This document shows, in pieces, positions 51,149 through 60,399 of a stretch of DNA of 64,000 nt. Origin of the DNA: Chromobacterium subtsugae. Lineage in GTDB: Bacteria; Pseudomonadota; Gammaproteobacteria; Burkholderiales; Chromobacteriaceae. A program made the translations under genes and the position numbers. The notes beneath the pieces are model-generated. The model was not told where the DNA came from and ran no database searches. It worked only from the letters and a program-made list of their open reading frames with translations. Numbering within the stretch: the stretch's first letter is position 1; every line of letters begins with the position of its first letter. The DNA is taken from contig NZ_JYKA01000020.1 of assembly GCF_001676875.1 (NCBI RefSeq), forward strand, positions 26,335 through 90,334. The letters are read 5' to 3'.

Positions 51149-52141
51149 ATGATGCGCAAGGCGTTTTTTGTGATTGGACTGTTTGCCGCGGGCTGGGCGC
51201 AGGCGGATTGGTCGCCAACACTGGTGTCGGACCAGTACCGGGCAACCATCAATTACGGCGGCGGGTCGCTCAGCTACAGCGAGGATGCCAAGTCGATGGG
51301 GCAATTGCGGCAGACCGCCATGGATTTGCAAACCGTGCCCTATACCTTGCAGCAGGGCTTGAACGGACGAGTGTCGCAACTGGTGGCGCAGAACGGCGCG
51401 ACCTTTCTAGGCGGGGTGGTCAGCGGCAACGCGTTGGCAACGATACGCCCGGATGCCAGCGGCGTGGTCTACATGACCTTGTCCGGGCTCAGTTACCAGG
51501 TGCGTAACCAGTATTCCGGCCATAAATGGGGCGTAATCAGCTATACCTGCACCAACACGCTGACGCTGAGCAATATTGTCATTACCGGCCAGTACGGAGC
51601 CGCGAATGGCGCCATCGCCGGCGACAAGACCGGCATGACGGCGACTTCCAGTTCGTCCACCGATTGCGACTCGAACTTGAGCTGGATTCTGCCGGTATTG
51701 GGCGACGCGCTGATCAGCAAGGCCGAAGGCAAGATAGACAGCACGGTGCAGAGCAGCGTGCAGGCGGCCCTGGCCAAGGTCAAGGATACTTTGCTGTACA
51801 AGCCCGACCAGAACTTGCTGATTGGCCTGAACCGGCTGGTTCCGCCCGGCAAGGTGGTGGCCTTGCCCGGCGGCGGCAGTTTTCCGTTGGGTCAGTACAT
51901 CCAGAACAATATCGCTTACCTGCTGGCCAACAGCCAGTTGAGCATACAGCTGGGCAGTCCGATCGCGCTCAAGACGGTGGCCGGCACCAGCGAACCGATG
52001 ACCACGAGCTTCAGCAGCGATTTGGCGACGATTTCCTTGTCATCGCCGGCGATGGCGTTTTCTATCAAGTTGGCTGAGACTGCCGAGGTCAACTGGTTGT
52101 GGCGTTGCCCGGCTGGCGCGCCGAGGTGCCAAATCCCCTAG
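51149..52141 (+). CDS. Secreted or periplasmic protein of unknown function
   Basis: A 330-residue protein with a signal peptide (MMRKAFFVIGLFAAGWAQA, predicted cleavage near residue 19). The mature protein is Ser/Thr/Gly-rich with a predicted beta-rich middle (YSGHKWGVISYTCTNTLTL). A later Gln/Leu part (QNNIAYLLANSQLSIQLGS) follows, and a disulfide near the end (WRCPAGAPRCQIP) is possible. I know no family. ATG 51149 follows TTGAGGAAAT. ATG 51152 is equivalent. The gene stands alone. Confidence 0.65.
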   Translation: MMRKAFFVIGLFAAGWAQADWSPTLVSDQYRATINYGGGSLSYSEDAKSMGQLRQTAMDLQTVPYTLQQGLNGRVSQLVAQNGATFLGGVVSGNALATIRPDASGVVYMTLSGLSYQVRNQYSGHKWGVISYTCTNTLTLSNIVITGQYGAANGAIAGDKTGMTATSSSSTDCDSNLSWILPVLGDALISKAEGKIDSTVQSSVQAALAKVKDTLLYKPDQNLLIGLNRLVPPGKVVALPGGGSFPLGQYIQNNIAYLLANSQLSIQLGSPIALKTVAGTSEPMTTSFSSDLATISLSSPAMAFSIKLAETAEVNWLWRCPAGAPRCQIP

Positions 52142-52236
52142 ACCTTCGGCCCAGGAGAGGGCGCGGGCGGTTTTTGCCTGGCTATCCGGCAGATGGCCGC
52201 CGCGCCATAATCACCCCTTTTGATCCGGACGCGACG

Positions 52237-52476
52237 ATGGCCACCCAATTCCTTCTCAGCGAGCAGCAACTGCAACACCTGGCCCCGCAAGTGCAGGCTT
52301 ATCTGGCGGACCAGCTCGGGCTGGAGATCGGCAGCTTCGACGCCCGCTTCCTGCTGGATTTCCTGGCCGACAAGATGGGACGCGACATCTACAACAAGGC
52401 CTTGCAGGATGCGCAGACCGCGCTGGCGGAGCGCATGGAAACCCTGCAGGCGGCGATCTGGGAGCTGGAGCGCTAG
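52237..52476 (+). CDS. DUF2164-like small protein
   Basis: A 79-residue protein: LSEQQLQHLAPQVQAYLADQ, then LGLEIGSFDARFLLDFLADK and MGRDIYNKALQDAQ. The pattern of a short helical protein with IGSFDARFLLDFL is that of DUF2164, whose function is unknown. The open frame extends 46 codons upstream, but those residues are Pro/Arg/Gly-rich and belong to the intergenic region. ATG 52237 is the family start. Confidence 0.8.
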   Translation: MATQFLLSEQQLQHLAPQVQAYLADQLGLEIGSFDARFLLDFLADKMGRDIYNKALQDAQTALAERMETLQAAIWELER

Positions 52477-52557
52477 CGCCGCCGTTTGACGGCGGCTGCC
52501 GGCCGCCGCCGATTGCGGTTACAATCATTCATCCTTCCCCCTGATGCCGTTGTGCCG

Positions 52558-53157
52558 ATGCTCTATTTGCGTTTGATGATGAAAGGCTTTTTGCTGGCGG
52601 TGCTGCTGGTGGTGCTCGGTTTCGCCTACATCGCCTGGACCATCGTCGACTACGGCGACGGGGACGAGCAGAACGGCGCCGACGCGGCGCTGGTGCTGGG
52701 CGCCGCGGCCTGGGGCAACAAGCCGTCGCCGGTGTTCCGCGAGCGCATCAACCACGCGGTGAAGCTTTACCAGGGCGGCAAGGTGCGCTGGATCGTGTTC
52801 ACCGGCGGCACGCCGCAGCCGGGCTATCCGTCCGAGGCCGATGTCGGCCGCGAGTTCGCCGCGCGCCAGGGCGTGCCGATGACGGCGATGCTGGTGGAGA
52901 CCGAGTCGCGCACCACCTGGCAGAATCTGTCCAACGCCCGCGATCTGGGCCGCCAGTTTGGCATCCGCTCCTATCTGCTGGTCAGCGATCCGCTGCATAT
53001 GCGCCGGGCGGTGCTGATGGCCGCTGATCTGGGCCTGCGCGCCTACCCGGCGCCCACCCAGTCCAGCCGTTTCCGCACGCTGTCCAGCTGGTCGCGCTTC
53101 CTGGCGCGGGAGACCTGGCTATACGTCGGTTATCGGGCGTTTCGCCAGTTGTCGTGA
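52558..53157 (+). CDS. DUF218 (SanA/YdcF-like) membrane protein
   Basis: A 199-residue protein with an N-terminal membrane helix (about 9-29). The DUF218 domain follows: ADAALVLGAAAWGNKPSPVF, VFTGGTPQPGYPSEADVGRE, ESRTTWQNLSNARDL and LLVSDPLHMRRAVLMA. SanA-like proteins support the envelope barrier; the biochemical activity is unknown. The start is uncertain: ATG 52558, 52576 or 52579, none with a strong ribosome-binding site. Transcription ends at the terminator 53214-53242. Confidence 0.8.
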   Translation: MLYLRLMMKGFLLAVLLVVLGFAYIAWTIVDYGDGDEQNGADAALVLGAAAWGNKPSPVFRERINHAVKLYQGGKVRWIVFTGGTPQPGYPSEADVGREFAARQGVPMTAMLVETESRTTWQNLSNARDLGRQFGIRSYLLVSDPLHMRRAVLMAADLGLRAYPAPTQSSRFRTLSSWSRFLARETWLYVGYRAFRQLS

Positions 53158-53213
53158 AGATTGTGGATAAAAGCGAATTTTGCCGATGGCTGTGGATAAG
53201 CCGGGTGGGCAAG

Positions 53214-53242
53214 AAAAAAGCCGGCGTCAGCCGGCTTTTTTT
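53214..53242. terminator. Bidirectional terminator between DUF218 and yggL genes
   Basis: Six A residues, GCCGGC, loop GTCA, GCCGGC and seven T residues. The A/T symmetry allows it to end both converging transcripts. Confidence 0.88.
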
Positions 53243-53259
53243 CTGGGCAGCGTCCGCGT

Positions 53260-53619
53260 TCAGGCGGCGTGCCACAGATCGATCAGCTCGCTGGCTTCCA
53301 GCGATTGCACCTCGGCGCGCGCCTGCAGCCAGGCGACCAGCTCGCCGCGCACCGCATCGGTGATTTGGCTGCCGCTCACCGGGAAGGCCACGCCTTCCAA
53401 TCGGCTCTTGCCGTCGAAATGGCCGCCGAAGCTGATGCCGGCTTCGTCGAAGCGGGTCAGCCAGCCATCCAGCAGCGCGTCGGTGTCCACGCCTTCGCGC
53501 AGTTGGGCCACCAGGTGGAAACCCAGTTCGCGGAACTCGCCGACGCGCATTTTCTTGCGCTGGCGGTTGTTGAGGCGTTTCAGGCGTTGGACGGAGTTGG
53601 GATTGCGCGGGAAGGCCAT
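53260..53619 (-). CDS. yggL: YggL/DUF469 family ribosome-associated protein
   Basis: A 119-residue protein with a basic N-terminus (RNPNSVQRLKRLNNRQRKKM). The body VGEFRELGFHLVAQLREGVD, then FDEAGISFGGHFDG, is characteristic of YggL (DUF469). YggL binds the 50S ribosomal subunit in E. coli. Its length matches the family (about 108-120). It faces the DUF218 gene across the shared terminator and diverges from the M30-like protease gene. Confidence 0.9.
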   Translation of the reverse strand: MAFPRNPNSVQRLKRLNNRQRKKMRVGEFRELGFHLVAQLREGVDTDALLDGWLTRFDEAGISFGGHFDGKSRLEGVAFPVSGSQITDAVRGELVAWLQARAEVQSLEASELIDLWHAA

Positions 53620-53712
53620 GTTCGATCCTTATTTCTAAACAACCGGATGATAGCAGGGGGCGCGGCCAGTGTCTGGAAAAAGGAAGCGCGGGCGGCAGGA
53701 CAGGCGGGTAAA

Positions 53713-53788
53713 TTGACTGGACGGATATTCCGTCTTTATTCTTGGCAATGTTGCGATCATTTTACAAATCCACGGTTTAATTTACACT
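53713..53788 (+). promoter_or_regulatory. Promoter region of the M30-like protease gene with a dyad in the spacer
   Basis: Two candidates overlap. TTGACT (53713-53718), 16 bases and TTTATT (53735-53740) has a perfect dyad GACGGATATTCCGTC (53720-53734) filling the spacer. TTTACA (53761-53766), 16 bases and TACACT (53783-53788) would start only about 5 bases before the ATG at 53800. The region is A+T-rich. Confidence 0.45.
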
Positions 53789-53799
53789 TAATTAATAAA

Positions 53800-55518
53800 A
53801 TGTTGAATAACAAGCAAAACATTCTCGTTCTGTCCGTGATGGCTGCGCTGCTGTCCGCCTGCGGCGGCGGCGGCGGCGACTCCTCTTCTTCCACGACGTC
53901 CGGCAATCAGGTGGCGACGACCCTCAATCCGCCGCAGAAGGCCGCCGTCACTGGCGACCTGAGCTGCCAGGCCGGCGTTTGCGCGCTGCCTGCCAGCGCC
54001 AACGCGGATGCGGTCGGCAAGGTATACCAGCTGCAGAACAATACCGGCCAGGACATGCAGATCACCGTCAACGGCCCGCTGACAGCCCGCTGGGACGCGG
54101 TGATGACCCAGGTGGACAGCGATCCCCTCGGTTACGGCGGCAGCAGCGGCGCCGCGCGCGGCAACAATGCGGCGGCGGAGGCAGTGCTGGAACAGAAGAT
54201 GCAGCAGTTCTACGCGCATGCGGCAAGCTACGGCGCCGTCGCCAGCCGGGCGCAGGCGCGGATGCGCCTGGAGAAACGCGTCCAGATCGCCGCGCGGAGT
54301 TACGCGCTCAACGATAGCCGTTCGTGGTATGACAGCATCGGCAGCCGCGCGTTGAACGCCACGATGAAGGCAAGCCAGGCGCTGCCGAATGGCGGAACCG
54401 TCTATGTCTGGGCGCAAAACGACGCGGCCGCGGTGACGCAGCAGCAGGCGGCTTTCCTGGCCGAGCGCTTCGCCAACAGCGTGTTCCCGATCGAGGCGGC
54501 GGTGATCAGCGAGCCGTGGGGCCCGGTGCATTCGACCTGGCAGGGCATCACCCTGGATGCCGGCACCAAGGATGTGCATCTGGTGCTGGCGCAGCTGAAT
54601 CAGCCGGCCAACGCTTTCCAGGGCTTGCTGGGCTATGCGTACCCTCTCAACGCTATCCTGAAGTCCGCTGCGTCGGACCCCACTTGCGGCAGCGATTGCA
54701 GCGAGTTCGCCAACAGCAATGAAGCGCTGGTGACCTTCCTCAACGTGGACACGCTGGTGGCCGCCGACGATGGCCAGAGCTGGAGCCCGAGCGGCAAAGG
54801 CCCGGCGCTGACGCTGTCGACGCTGGGGCATGAGTACCAGCACTTGCTGTACAGCTACAATAAGCTGTTCCGCCGCATGGTGGGCTCCCCGCGCACCACG
54901 ACTTGGGAGAACGAGCTGGCGGCGCAGACCATGGGCTACCTGGTGGCGGCCGATACCTATGGCGGCGGCCGCGGCGACAGCGCGACCTCGCATCCCGATT
55001 TGCGCTCGGGCGGCGACTTCAGCCAGTTCCTGAAGCAGCCGGCTTGCGATTTGAAGCGCTGGTCGGCGATGAGCGGCGACAGTTTCGGCACCACTTGCTA
55101 TCCGAAAGCGCTGGCCACCGGCATGTTGATGCTGCATCAGTACGGCGCCGGCGTGATGAAGCCCTGGGTCACCGGCGCCAATGTCGGCGAGCGGGCGTTG
55201 GACGACGGCCTGGCGGCGGTAGGCGGCGGCGACTACGGCAGCCTGATGCAGCAGCTGTATACCAGCCTGGCGCTGGCGGACTTCTCCACCTGGCCTGCCG
55301 GCTACGGCTTCCCGGCCAAGCAGCTGGGCTTGCCAGCCAGCCGCTATTTCCCGGCCGGCAAGACCATCGCGCTGCCGCAGATCAACATTAACCCCAGCGA
55401 AGTCCAGCTGTCGGCAGACTCCGCTCAGGAAGCATACCGCTTGACCCTGGCGCCGGTAGCCGGCCAGGTGAGCATCACGGTGCCTGCCAACTCGCGCCTG
55501 AGCCTGGTGAAGCGATGA
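53800..55518 (+). CDS. M30 (hyicolysin)-like zinc metalloprotease lipoprotein
   Basis: A 572-residue protein with a lipoprotein signal peptide (LLSAC lipobox, Cys near residue 20) followed by a Gly/Ser linker. The zinc motif is HEYQH (344-348) in STLGHEYQHLLYSYN, and a downstream Glu in WENELAAQTMGYL (Glu372) suits a gluzincin third ligand. These are features of peptidase family M30. It is likely anchored at the outer membrane and secreted or surface-exposed. No Shine-Dalgarno sequence precedes ATG 53800 (upstream TTAATTAATAAA), which is unusual for this genome. The last codon overlaps the next gene. Confidence 0.82.
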   Translation: MLNNKQNILVLSVMAALLSACGGGGGDSSSSTTSGNQVATTLNPPQKAAVTGDLSCQAGVCALPASANADAVGKVYQLQNNTGQDMQITVNGPLTARWDAVMTQVDSDPLGYGGSSGAARGNNAAAEAVLEQKMQQFYAHAASYGAVASRAQARMRLEKRVQIAARSYALNDSRSWYDSIGSRALNATMKASQALPNGGTVYVWAQNDAAAVTQQQAAFLAERFANSVFPIEAAVISEPWGPVHSTWQGITLDAGTKDVHLVLAQLNQPANAFQGLLGYAYPLNAILKSAASDPTCGSDCSEFANSNEALVTFLNVDTLVAADDGQSWSPSGKGPALTLSTLGHEYQHLLYSYNKLFRRMVGSPRTTTWENELAAQTMGYLVAADTYGGGRGDSATSHPDLRSGGDFSQFLKQPACDLKRWSAMSGDSFGTTCYPKALATGMLMLHQYGAGVMKPWVTGANVGERALDDGLAAVGGGDYGSLMQQLYTSLALADFSTWPAGYGFPAKQLGLPASRYFPAGKTIALPQININPSEVQLSADSAQEAYRLTLAPVAGQVSITVPANSRLSLVKR

Positions 55519-55829
55519 GACGGCTGTTGGCGGGCGTCTTGGCGGCCTGCGGCCTGCTGGCCTCGCTGGGCATGGCCAAGGTGCCGTGGGAACACGGCAA
55601 GCTGGTCAGCGTCGGCAACGCGCCGTTCAACCAGCTGGCGATCCAGCGCAGCGACGGCGCCTTGCTGACCATACTGCCGAGCGATGAAACCGGCGCGCTG
55701 GATAAGCGCCAGCTGGCGCCGTTCGCGGCGCGCGCCGGCGACAAGGTGCGCTTTCGCGCGCTGCGCAGCGCGCAGAGCAAGCTGTCGGGCGAAATGGTGG
55801 TCTTGAGCCAGATGGAGCTGGAGCGCTAG
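55515..55829 (+). CDS. Small secreted protein coupled to the M30-like protease
   Basis: A 104-residue protein with a signal peptide (MRRLLAGVLAACGLLASLGMA, cleavage near residue 21; a possible lipobox is not clear). The mature part of about 80 residues is beta-rich (KLVSVGNAPFNQLAIQRSDG, then AARAGDKVRFRALRSAQSKL). No family is recognised. ATG 55515 overlaps the protease stop (ATGA), so translation is coupled. A role as protease inhibitor, chaperone or accessory is plausible from position alone. Confidence 0.65.
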   Translation: MRRLLAGVLAACGLLASLGMAKVPWEHGKLVSVGNAPFNQLAIQRSDGALLTILPSDETGALDKRQLAPFAARAGDKVRFRALRSAQSKLSGEMVVLSQMELER

Positions 55830-55849
55830 CCGCGTTTCTGGCGGACCAG

Positions 55850-55879
55850 CCCGGCATCGGCGACGATGCCGGGTTTTTT
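55850..55879 (+). terminator. Intrinsic terminator after the M30-like operon
   Basis: CCCGGCATCG, loop GCGA and CGATGCCGGG are followed by six T residues (55874-55879), 20 bases after the stop. Confidence 0.92.
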
Positions 55880-55961
55880 CATCGGCGCGCCGCCGGGGTG
55901 TGGACGGCGGCGGCGCGTCTCTGCAAGATGGCTGTCTTCAGCCTGGACAGGAGCTTGCCGC

Positions 55962-56528
55962 ATGCGGCTATACACCCAAGATGCTTTCCGCCCGATGCCG
56001 TGGGCCAATGGCGGCGGCCAGACCTGCGAATTGTTCCGGCTGCCGCACCCGCGCCGGCAGGACGCCTTCGCCGCGCGGCTGTCCATCGCCGATGTGGCGC
56101 GGGGCGGGCCGTTTTCGCATTTTCCCGGCGTCGACCGGCTGCTGGGCCTGCTGGAGGGAGAGGGCATGGAGCTGCGCCTGGACGATGGCCGCCTGTTGCG
56201 GCTGGCGCAGGCCGGCCAGGTGGCGGCCTTTCCCGGCGAGGCCGGGGTGGATTGCCGTCTGCTCGGCGGGCCGCTGCGCGATTGCAACCTGATGCTGGCG
56301 CGCGACTGGGGCCGGGGAGAGCTGGAGCGCTTGCAACTGCCGGCCGGCGGCGTGTTGCGGGCGCCGGCGGCCGACTTGACCCTGCTGTATCTGCAACAAG
56401 GGGAATGGCATTGCGACGGAAGCGCATTGCCGCCGGGCTGCCTGCTGGCGGCCGAGGACGAAGCGATGGAGTTGCGCGCCAGCGGCGGCGGCGTCGCCTG
56501 GCTGGCGCGGGTCAGCCGGCTGGATTGA
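55962..56528 (+). CDS. HutD/Ves-family protein
   Basis: A 188-residue cupin-like protein with the HutD/Ves opening (MPWANGGGQTCELFRLP) and RLSIADVARGGPFSHFPGVDR, typical of PF05962. HutD is thought to modulate histidine use and Ves is linked to cold survival in E. coli. No hut genes are here, so the role is open. ATG 55962 has AGGAG 8 bases upstream. The longer frame from 55866 lies over the terminator and is not used. Confidence 0.85.
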   Translation: MRLYTQDAFRPMPWANGGGQTCELFRLPHPRRQDAFAARLSIADVARGGPFSHFPGVDRLLGLLEGEGMELRLDDGRLLRLAQAGQVAAFPGEAGVDCRLLGGPLRDCNLMLARDWGRGELERLQLPAGGVLRAPAADLTLLYLQQGEWHCDGSALPPGCLLAAEDEAMELRASGGGVAWLARVSRLD

Positions 56529-56533
56529 GGACG

Positions 56534-56561
56534 AAAAAAAGCCAACCGCGAGGTTGGCTTT
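56534..56561. terminator. Terminator between HutD/Ves and ubiD, stronger on the minus strand
   Basis: Seven A residues (56534-56540), GCCAACC, loop GCGA, GGTTGGC and three T residues. On the minus strand this gives a stem followed by T7, which ends ubiD. Confidence 0.85.
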
Positions 56562-56582
56562 CGGGCCGCGTCGGCACGGCGC

Positions 56583-58058
56583 TTACAGCCCCAGTTCGCT
56601 CCAGATGGCGTCGACGCGCTGGCGGGTGGCGGCGTCCATCACGATAGGGGTGCCCCATTCGCGATTGGTCTCGCCCGGCAGCTTGTTGGTGGCGTCCAGG
56701 CCCATTTTGCCGCCCAGGCCGGAAATCGGGCTGGCGAAGTCCAGGTAGTCGATCGGCGTGTTGTCGATCAGCGTGGTGTCGCGCACCGGGTCCATCCGGG
56801 TGGTGATCGCCCAGATCACTTCCTTCCAGTCGCGGGTGTCGACGTCGTCGTCCACCACCACGATGAACTTGGTGTACATGAACTGGCGCAGGAAGCTCCA
56901 GCAGCCCATCATCACCCGCTTGGCGTGGCCGGGGTACTGCTTCTTGATGCTGATGATGGCCATCCGGTAGCTGCAGCCTTCCGGCGGCAGGTAGAAATCG
57001 ACGATCTCCGGAAACTGCTTTTGCAGGATGGGCACGAACACCTCGTTCAGCGCCACGCCCAGGATCGCCGGCTCGTCAGGCGGCTTGCCGGTGTAGGTGC
57101 TGTGGTAGATGGCATTCTCGCGCATCGTGATGCGGTCTATGGTCAGCACCGGGAAGCTGTCCTGCTCGTTGTAATAGCCGGTGTGGTCGCCGTACGGGCC
57201 TTCCATCGCCATATCGTTCGGGTGGATGTGGCCTTCCAGCACGATTTCGGCGCGCGCCGGCACTTGCAGGTAGGAGCCGATGCATTTGACCAGCTCGGTG
57301 CGGCTGCCGCGCAACAGGCCGGCGAACTGGTATTCGGACAGCGTGTCCGGCACCGGCGTCACCGCGCCCAGTATCGTCGCCGGATCGCAGCCCAGCACCA
57401 CCGCCACCGGGTAAGGCTGGTCCGGGTTCTGCTGGCGGAATTCGCGGTAGTCCAGCGCGCCGCCGCGGTGGGCCAGCCAGCGCATGATCACGCGGTTCTT
57501 GCCTATCACCTGCTGGCGGTAGATGCCCAGGTTCTGCCGTTTCTTGTTCGGGCCGCGGGTGACGGTGAGGCCCCAGGTGATCAAGGGCGCGACGTCGCCG
57601 GGCCAGCAGTGCTGGATCGGCAGCTTTCCCAGATCGACCGCGTCGCCTTCCCAGACGATGTCCTGGCACGGCGCCTTTTTCACTTCCTTCGGCGCCATCG
57701 ACAATACCTGCTTCAACAACGGCAGCTTGTCCCAGGCGTCTTTCAGGCCCTTCGGCGGCTCCGGCTCTTTCAGGTAGGCCAGCGTTTTGCCTATCTCCCT
57801 GAGCTGCATCACCTCGCTGGCGCCCATGCCCATCGCCACGCGCTCCGGCGTGCCGAACAGATTGGCCAGCACCGGGAAGTCATAGCCCCGGTCCGGGCTG
57901 CGCGGCTGTTCGAACAGCAGCGCGGGGCCGCCGGCCTTCAGCACGCGGTCGCCGATTTCCGTCATTTCCAGATGAGGGGATACCGGCGAGGCGATGCGCT
58001 TCAGCAGCTGTTTTTGTTCAAGTTGGGCGATGAATTCCCGTAGATCGGCATATTTCAT
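56583..58058 (-). CDS. ubiD: UbiD 4-hydroxy-3-polyprenylbenzoate decarboxylase
   Basis: A 491-residue UbiD-family decarboxylase of normal length. Landmarks are the [11 protein letters not shown] start, [52 protein letters not shown] and [12 protein letters not shown]. It uses prenylated FMN to decarboxylate the octaprenyl-hydroxybenzoate intermediate of ubiquinone synthesis. It is transcribed leftward alone and diverges from ompW. Confidence 0.95.
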   Translation of the reverse strand: MKYADLREFIAQLEQKQLLKRIASPVSPHLEMTEIGDRVLKAGGPALLFEQPRSPDRGYDFPVLANLFGTPERVAMGMGASEVMQLREIGKTLAYLKEPEPPKGLKDAWDKLPLLKQVLSMAPKEVKKAPCQDIVWEGDAVDLGKLPIQHCWPGDVAPLITWGLTVTRGPNKKRQNLGIYRQQVIGKNRVIMRWLAHRGGALDYREFRQQNPDQPYPVAVVLGCDPATILGAVTPVPDTLSEYQFAGLLRGSRTELVKCIGSYLQVPARAEIVLEGHIHPNDMAMEGPYGDHTGYYNEQDSFPVLTIDRITMRENAIYHSTYTGKPPDEPAILGVALNEVFVPILQKQFPEIVDFYLPPEGCSYRMAIISIKKQYPGHAKRVMMGCWSFLRQFMYTKFIVVVDDDVDTRDWKEVIWAITTRMDPVRDTTLIDNTPIDYLDFASPISGLGGKMGLDATNKLPGETNREWGTPIVMDAATRQRVDAIWSELGL

Positions 58059-58202
58059 GATTTTTTCATGATCTGGCGCAAAGTGTGGAAGAGGGGGCTT
58101 GGATAATCTGCCTTCGAACGCCGCACGCTACTGCCGGCAGGGTTCGCTGTCAACGCCGGCAGGCCGCACGGCTGTTTTTTCAGCCCCATTGGAGAACAGA
58201 AA

Positions 58203-58793
58203 ATGAAGAAGCTCGCTCTCGCCGCCGCGATCGGCATGATTTCCGCCAGCGCTTTTGCCGCCCAGGGCGACATTCTGGCCCGCTTCCGCGTGATCGACGT
58301 GGACCCGTCCGCCAGCTGGAGCAACGGCGCGGCCGGCACCCATGTGGACGCCAAATCGTCCGCCGCGCCGGAGCTGGATTTCACCTATATGATCACCAAC
58401 AATATCGGCGCCGAGCTGATCCTGGGCACTTCGCGCCACAAGATCACCAATAACGGCGTCGATATCGGCAAGGTGTCGGTGCTGCCGCCGACCGTGACCG
58501 TGCAATACCACTTCGCGCCGGAAGCGACTTTCCGTCCGTACGTCGGCGCCGGCCTCAACTACACCCGTTTCTACAATGACGGGCTGGCCAACGGCGCGAT
58601 CACCGTGAAGAAGAACAGCTTCGGCCCGGCGCTGCAAGCCGGCGCGGACATCGCGATCAACAAGAGCTGGTTCGTCAACTTCGACGTGAAGAAGCTGTGG
58701 GTGCAGACCGACGTCAGCGCCGGCAACGTCAAGCTGGGCACGCTGCATGTCGACCCGTGGGTGTTCGGCGTGGGTGTAGGCACCAAGTTCTGA
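58203..58793 (+). CDS. ompW: OmpW-family outer-membrane protein
   Basis: A 196-residue protein with a signal peptide (cleavage after SAFA, residue 19). It is a small eight-stranded beta-barrel, with GDILARFRVIDVDPSASW, IGAELILGTSRHKI, PYVGAGLNYTRF and the terminal Phe (GVGTKF) needed for barrel assembly. OmpW forms a narrow hydrophobic channel of unclear natural substrate, often stress-regulated. The ATG at 58203 follows GGAGAACAGAAA. Confidence 0.92.
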   Translation: MKKLALAAAIGMISASAFAAQGDILARFRVIDVDPSASWSNGAAGTHVDAKSSAAPELDFTYMITNNIGAELILGTSRHKITNNGVDIGKVSVLPPTVTVQYHFAPEATFRPYVGAGLNYTRFYNDGLANGAITVKKNSFGPALQAGADIAINKSWFVNFDVKKLWVQTDVSAGNVKLGTLHVDPWVFGVGVGTKF

Positions 58794-58812
58794 ACGAGAC
58801 GTTCCATCGTGC

Positions 58813-58838
58813 AAAAAGGCGCCGCGAGGCGCCTTTTT
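58813..58838. terminator. Intrinsic terminator of ompW
   Basis: AAAAA, GGCGCC, loop GCGA, GGCGCC and TTTTT, 20 bases after the stop. It is symmetric enough to act both ways. Confidence 0.9.
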
Positions 58839-59310
58839 CTTTTGCCGGCGGTCGGGATTCCGGCATTTGATGGCTTTGGCATGGCGCTGGCGATGACCGC
58901 CGCGCTTGATGCCGTCATAATGCGGCAAAAGGTGAATTTTTCCCGGCGGCGGCGGTCGATCCTGCAGGGCGCGAGGGCAGCAGCCTGCGCCAAAGCGCGG
59001 CTATCGCGCCATGCCATGGCGCCGAAGGCCGCCGCAAAAGCAGCTTTCGGCGCCGGAAAAGCCGTGCTGGGACAAGCTTGTTGTCAAAATACATCATTTG
59101 CAACAATGACAGTCCTGATATTTTTCACCGCGCCAGCCCTTGTCCATAAACGTTTTTTTCATTGAAAAGAGCAACTTATCCAGATGGCTTGCCAGCTTGG
59201 CGCGGCTAGGTGGGAAAATGCGCTGAGGTCTTGAATTTACAAGGGATTTCAGCGGACCCGGAAATTGTTTTTTGTTAAACTGGCGCCCTTTTTCGTGGTG
59301 GGGAAGATCA
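58839..59310. other. Long intergenic stretch before potA, no gene supported
   Basis: No open frame here has a credible start, ribosome-binding site and codon pattern. The left half is GC-rich; the right half (59080-59290) is A+T-richer and likely holds the pot promoter. One weak candidate is an extended -10, TGA-TATTTT, at 59116-59124 with TTGCAA upstream at short spacing. The 5' leader would then be about 180 bases. Confidence 0.3.
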
Positions 59311-60396
59311 ATGGCTCTCCTTGAAATCAAAAACGTGGTCAAACGCTTCGGCGACTACACGGCGGTCAACGACGTCAGCCTGTCGGTCCAGGCGGGCGAG
59401 TTCTTCACCCTGCTGGGGCCGTCCGGTTGCGGCAAGACCACCTTGCTGCGCATGCTGGCCGGCTTCGAACAGCCGGACGCCGGCCAGATTCTGCTGGATG
59501 GCCAGGACATGTCGCAGGTGGCGCCGGAGAAGCGCCCGGTGCATACCGTGTTCCAGAGCTACGCGCTGTTCCCGCACATGACGGTGCGCGAGAACATCGC
59601 CTTCCCCTTGAAAATGGCCAAGTGGGACAAGGCGAAGATCGAGGCGCAAGTGGACAAGCTTCTGGCCGACGTGCGCCTGACGCCGTTCGGCAGCCGCTAC
59701 CCGCACGAAATGTCCGGCGGCCAGCGCCAGCGCGTGGCCATCGCCCGCGCGCTGGTGGACCGCCCGCGCCTGCTGCTGCTGGATGAGCCGCTGTCGGCGC
59801 TCGACGCCAAGCTGCGCGAGGAGATGCAGATCGAACTGATCAATCTGCAGAAGGAAGTGGGCATCACCTTCGTCTACGTCACTCATGACCAGGGCGAGGC
59901 GCTGGCGCTGTCGCACCGCATCGCGGTGATGAGCCACGGCCAGGTGGAGCAATTGGATGCGCCGGAGCAGCTGTACAGCTACCCGAAGAATCGTTTCGTC
60001 GCCGACTTCCTCGGCCAGTGCAATGTGCTGGAGTCCACGGTCAAGTCGCTGGACGGCGGCGCGATGACGGTGGACATCAAGGGCTGCGGCGAGGTGAAGT
60101 GCCTGGCGGTCGACGGCGTCAAGCCCGGCCAGCAGGGCTGGCTGGCGCTGCGGCCGGAGAAGGTGCGGCTGGACAAGTCGCTGGCCGCGCAGCCGGACGA
60201 GGCGCATCTGAAGGGCCGCGTGCATGATTGCCTGTACCTGGGCGACGTCACCCTCTACGTGGTGGAAGTGGCCGACGGCGTGCGTATCGAGGCGATGCAG
60301 GCCAACAACATCCCCGGCGTCGCCAAGTTCTTCGACGACGGCGACATCGTCGAAATCGCCTGGCGCTTCGACGCCGGCAGCTTCCTGACGGAGTAA
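59311..60396 (+). CDS. potA: Spermidine/putrescine ABC transporter ATP-binding protein
   Basis: A 361-residue ABC ATPase. Walker A is GPSGCGKT (36-43), the Q-loop sits in [11 protein letters not shown], the signature motif is [15 protein letters not shown] and Walker B is [14 protein letters not shown]-terminal TOBE-like regulatory domain follows (about 240-361). It drives import of polyamines together with the two permeases and the binding protein that follow. ATG 59311 has GGGGAAG 5 bases upstream; the 13 extra codons from 59272 are not used. Confidence 0.93.
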   Translation: MALLEIKNVVKRFGDYTAVNDVSLSVQAGEFFTLLGPSGCGKTTLLRMLAGFEQPDAGQILLDGQDMSQVAPEKRPVHTVFQSYALFPHMTVRENIAFPLKMAKWDKAKIEAQVDKLLADVRLTPFGSRYPHEMSGGQRQRVAIARALVDRPRLLLLDEPLSALDAKLREEMQIELINLQKEVGITFVYVTHDQGEALALSHRIAVMSHGQVEQLDAPEQLYSYPKNRFVADFLGQCNVLESTVKSLDGGAMTVDIKGCGEVKCLAVDGVKPGQQGWLALRPEKVRLDKSLAAQPDEAHLKGRVHDCLYLGDVTLYVVEVADGVRIEAMQANNIPGVAKFFDDGDIVEIAWRFDAGSFLTE

Positions 60397-60399
60397 GCG

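Noticed and set aside
53269..53799. N-terminal extension of the M30-like protein
   Set aside because: It is antisense to yggL and lacks a signal. The lipoprotein signal peptide starts at 53800.
58839..59310. Small genes in the gap before potA
   Set aside because: Short frames lack ribosome-binding sites, conserved composition and recognisable sequence.
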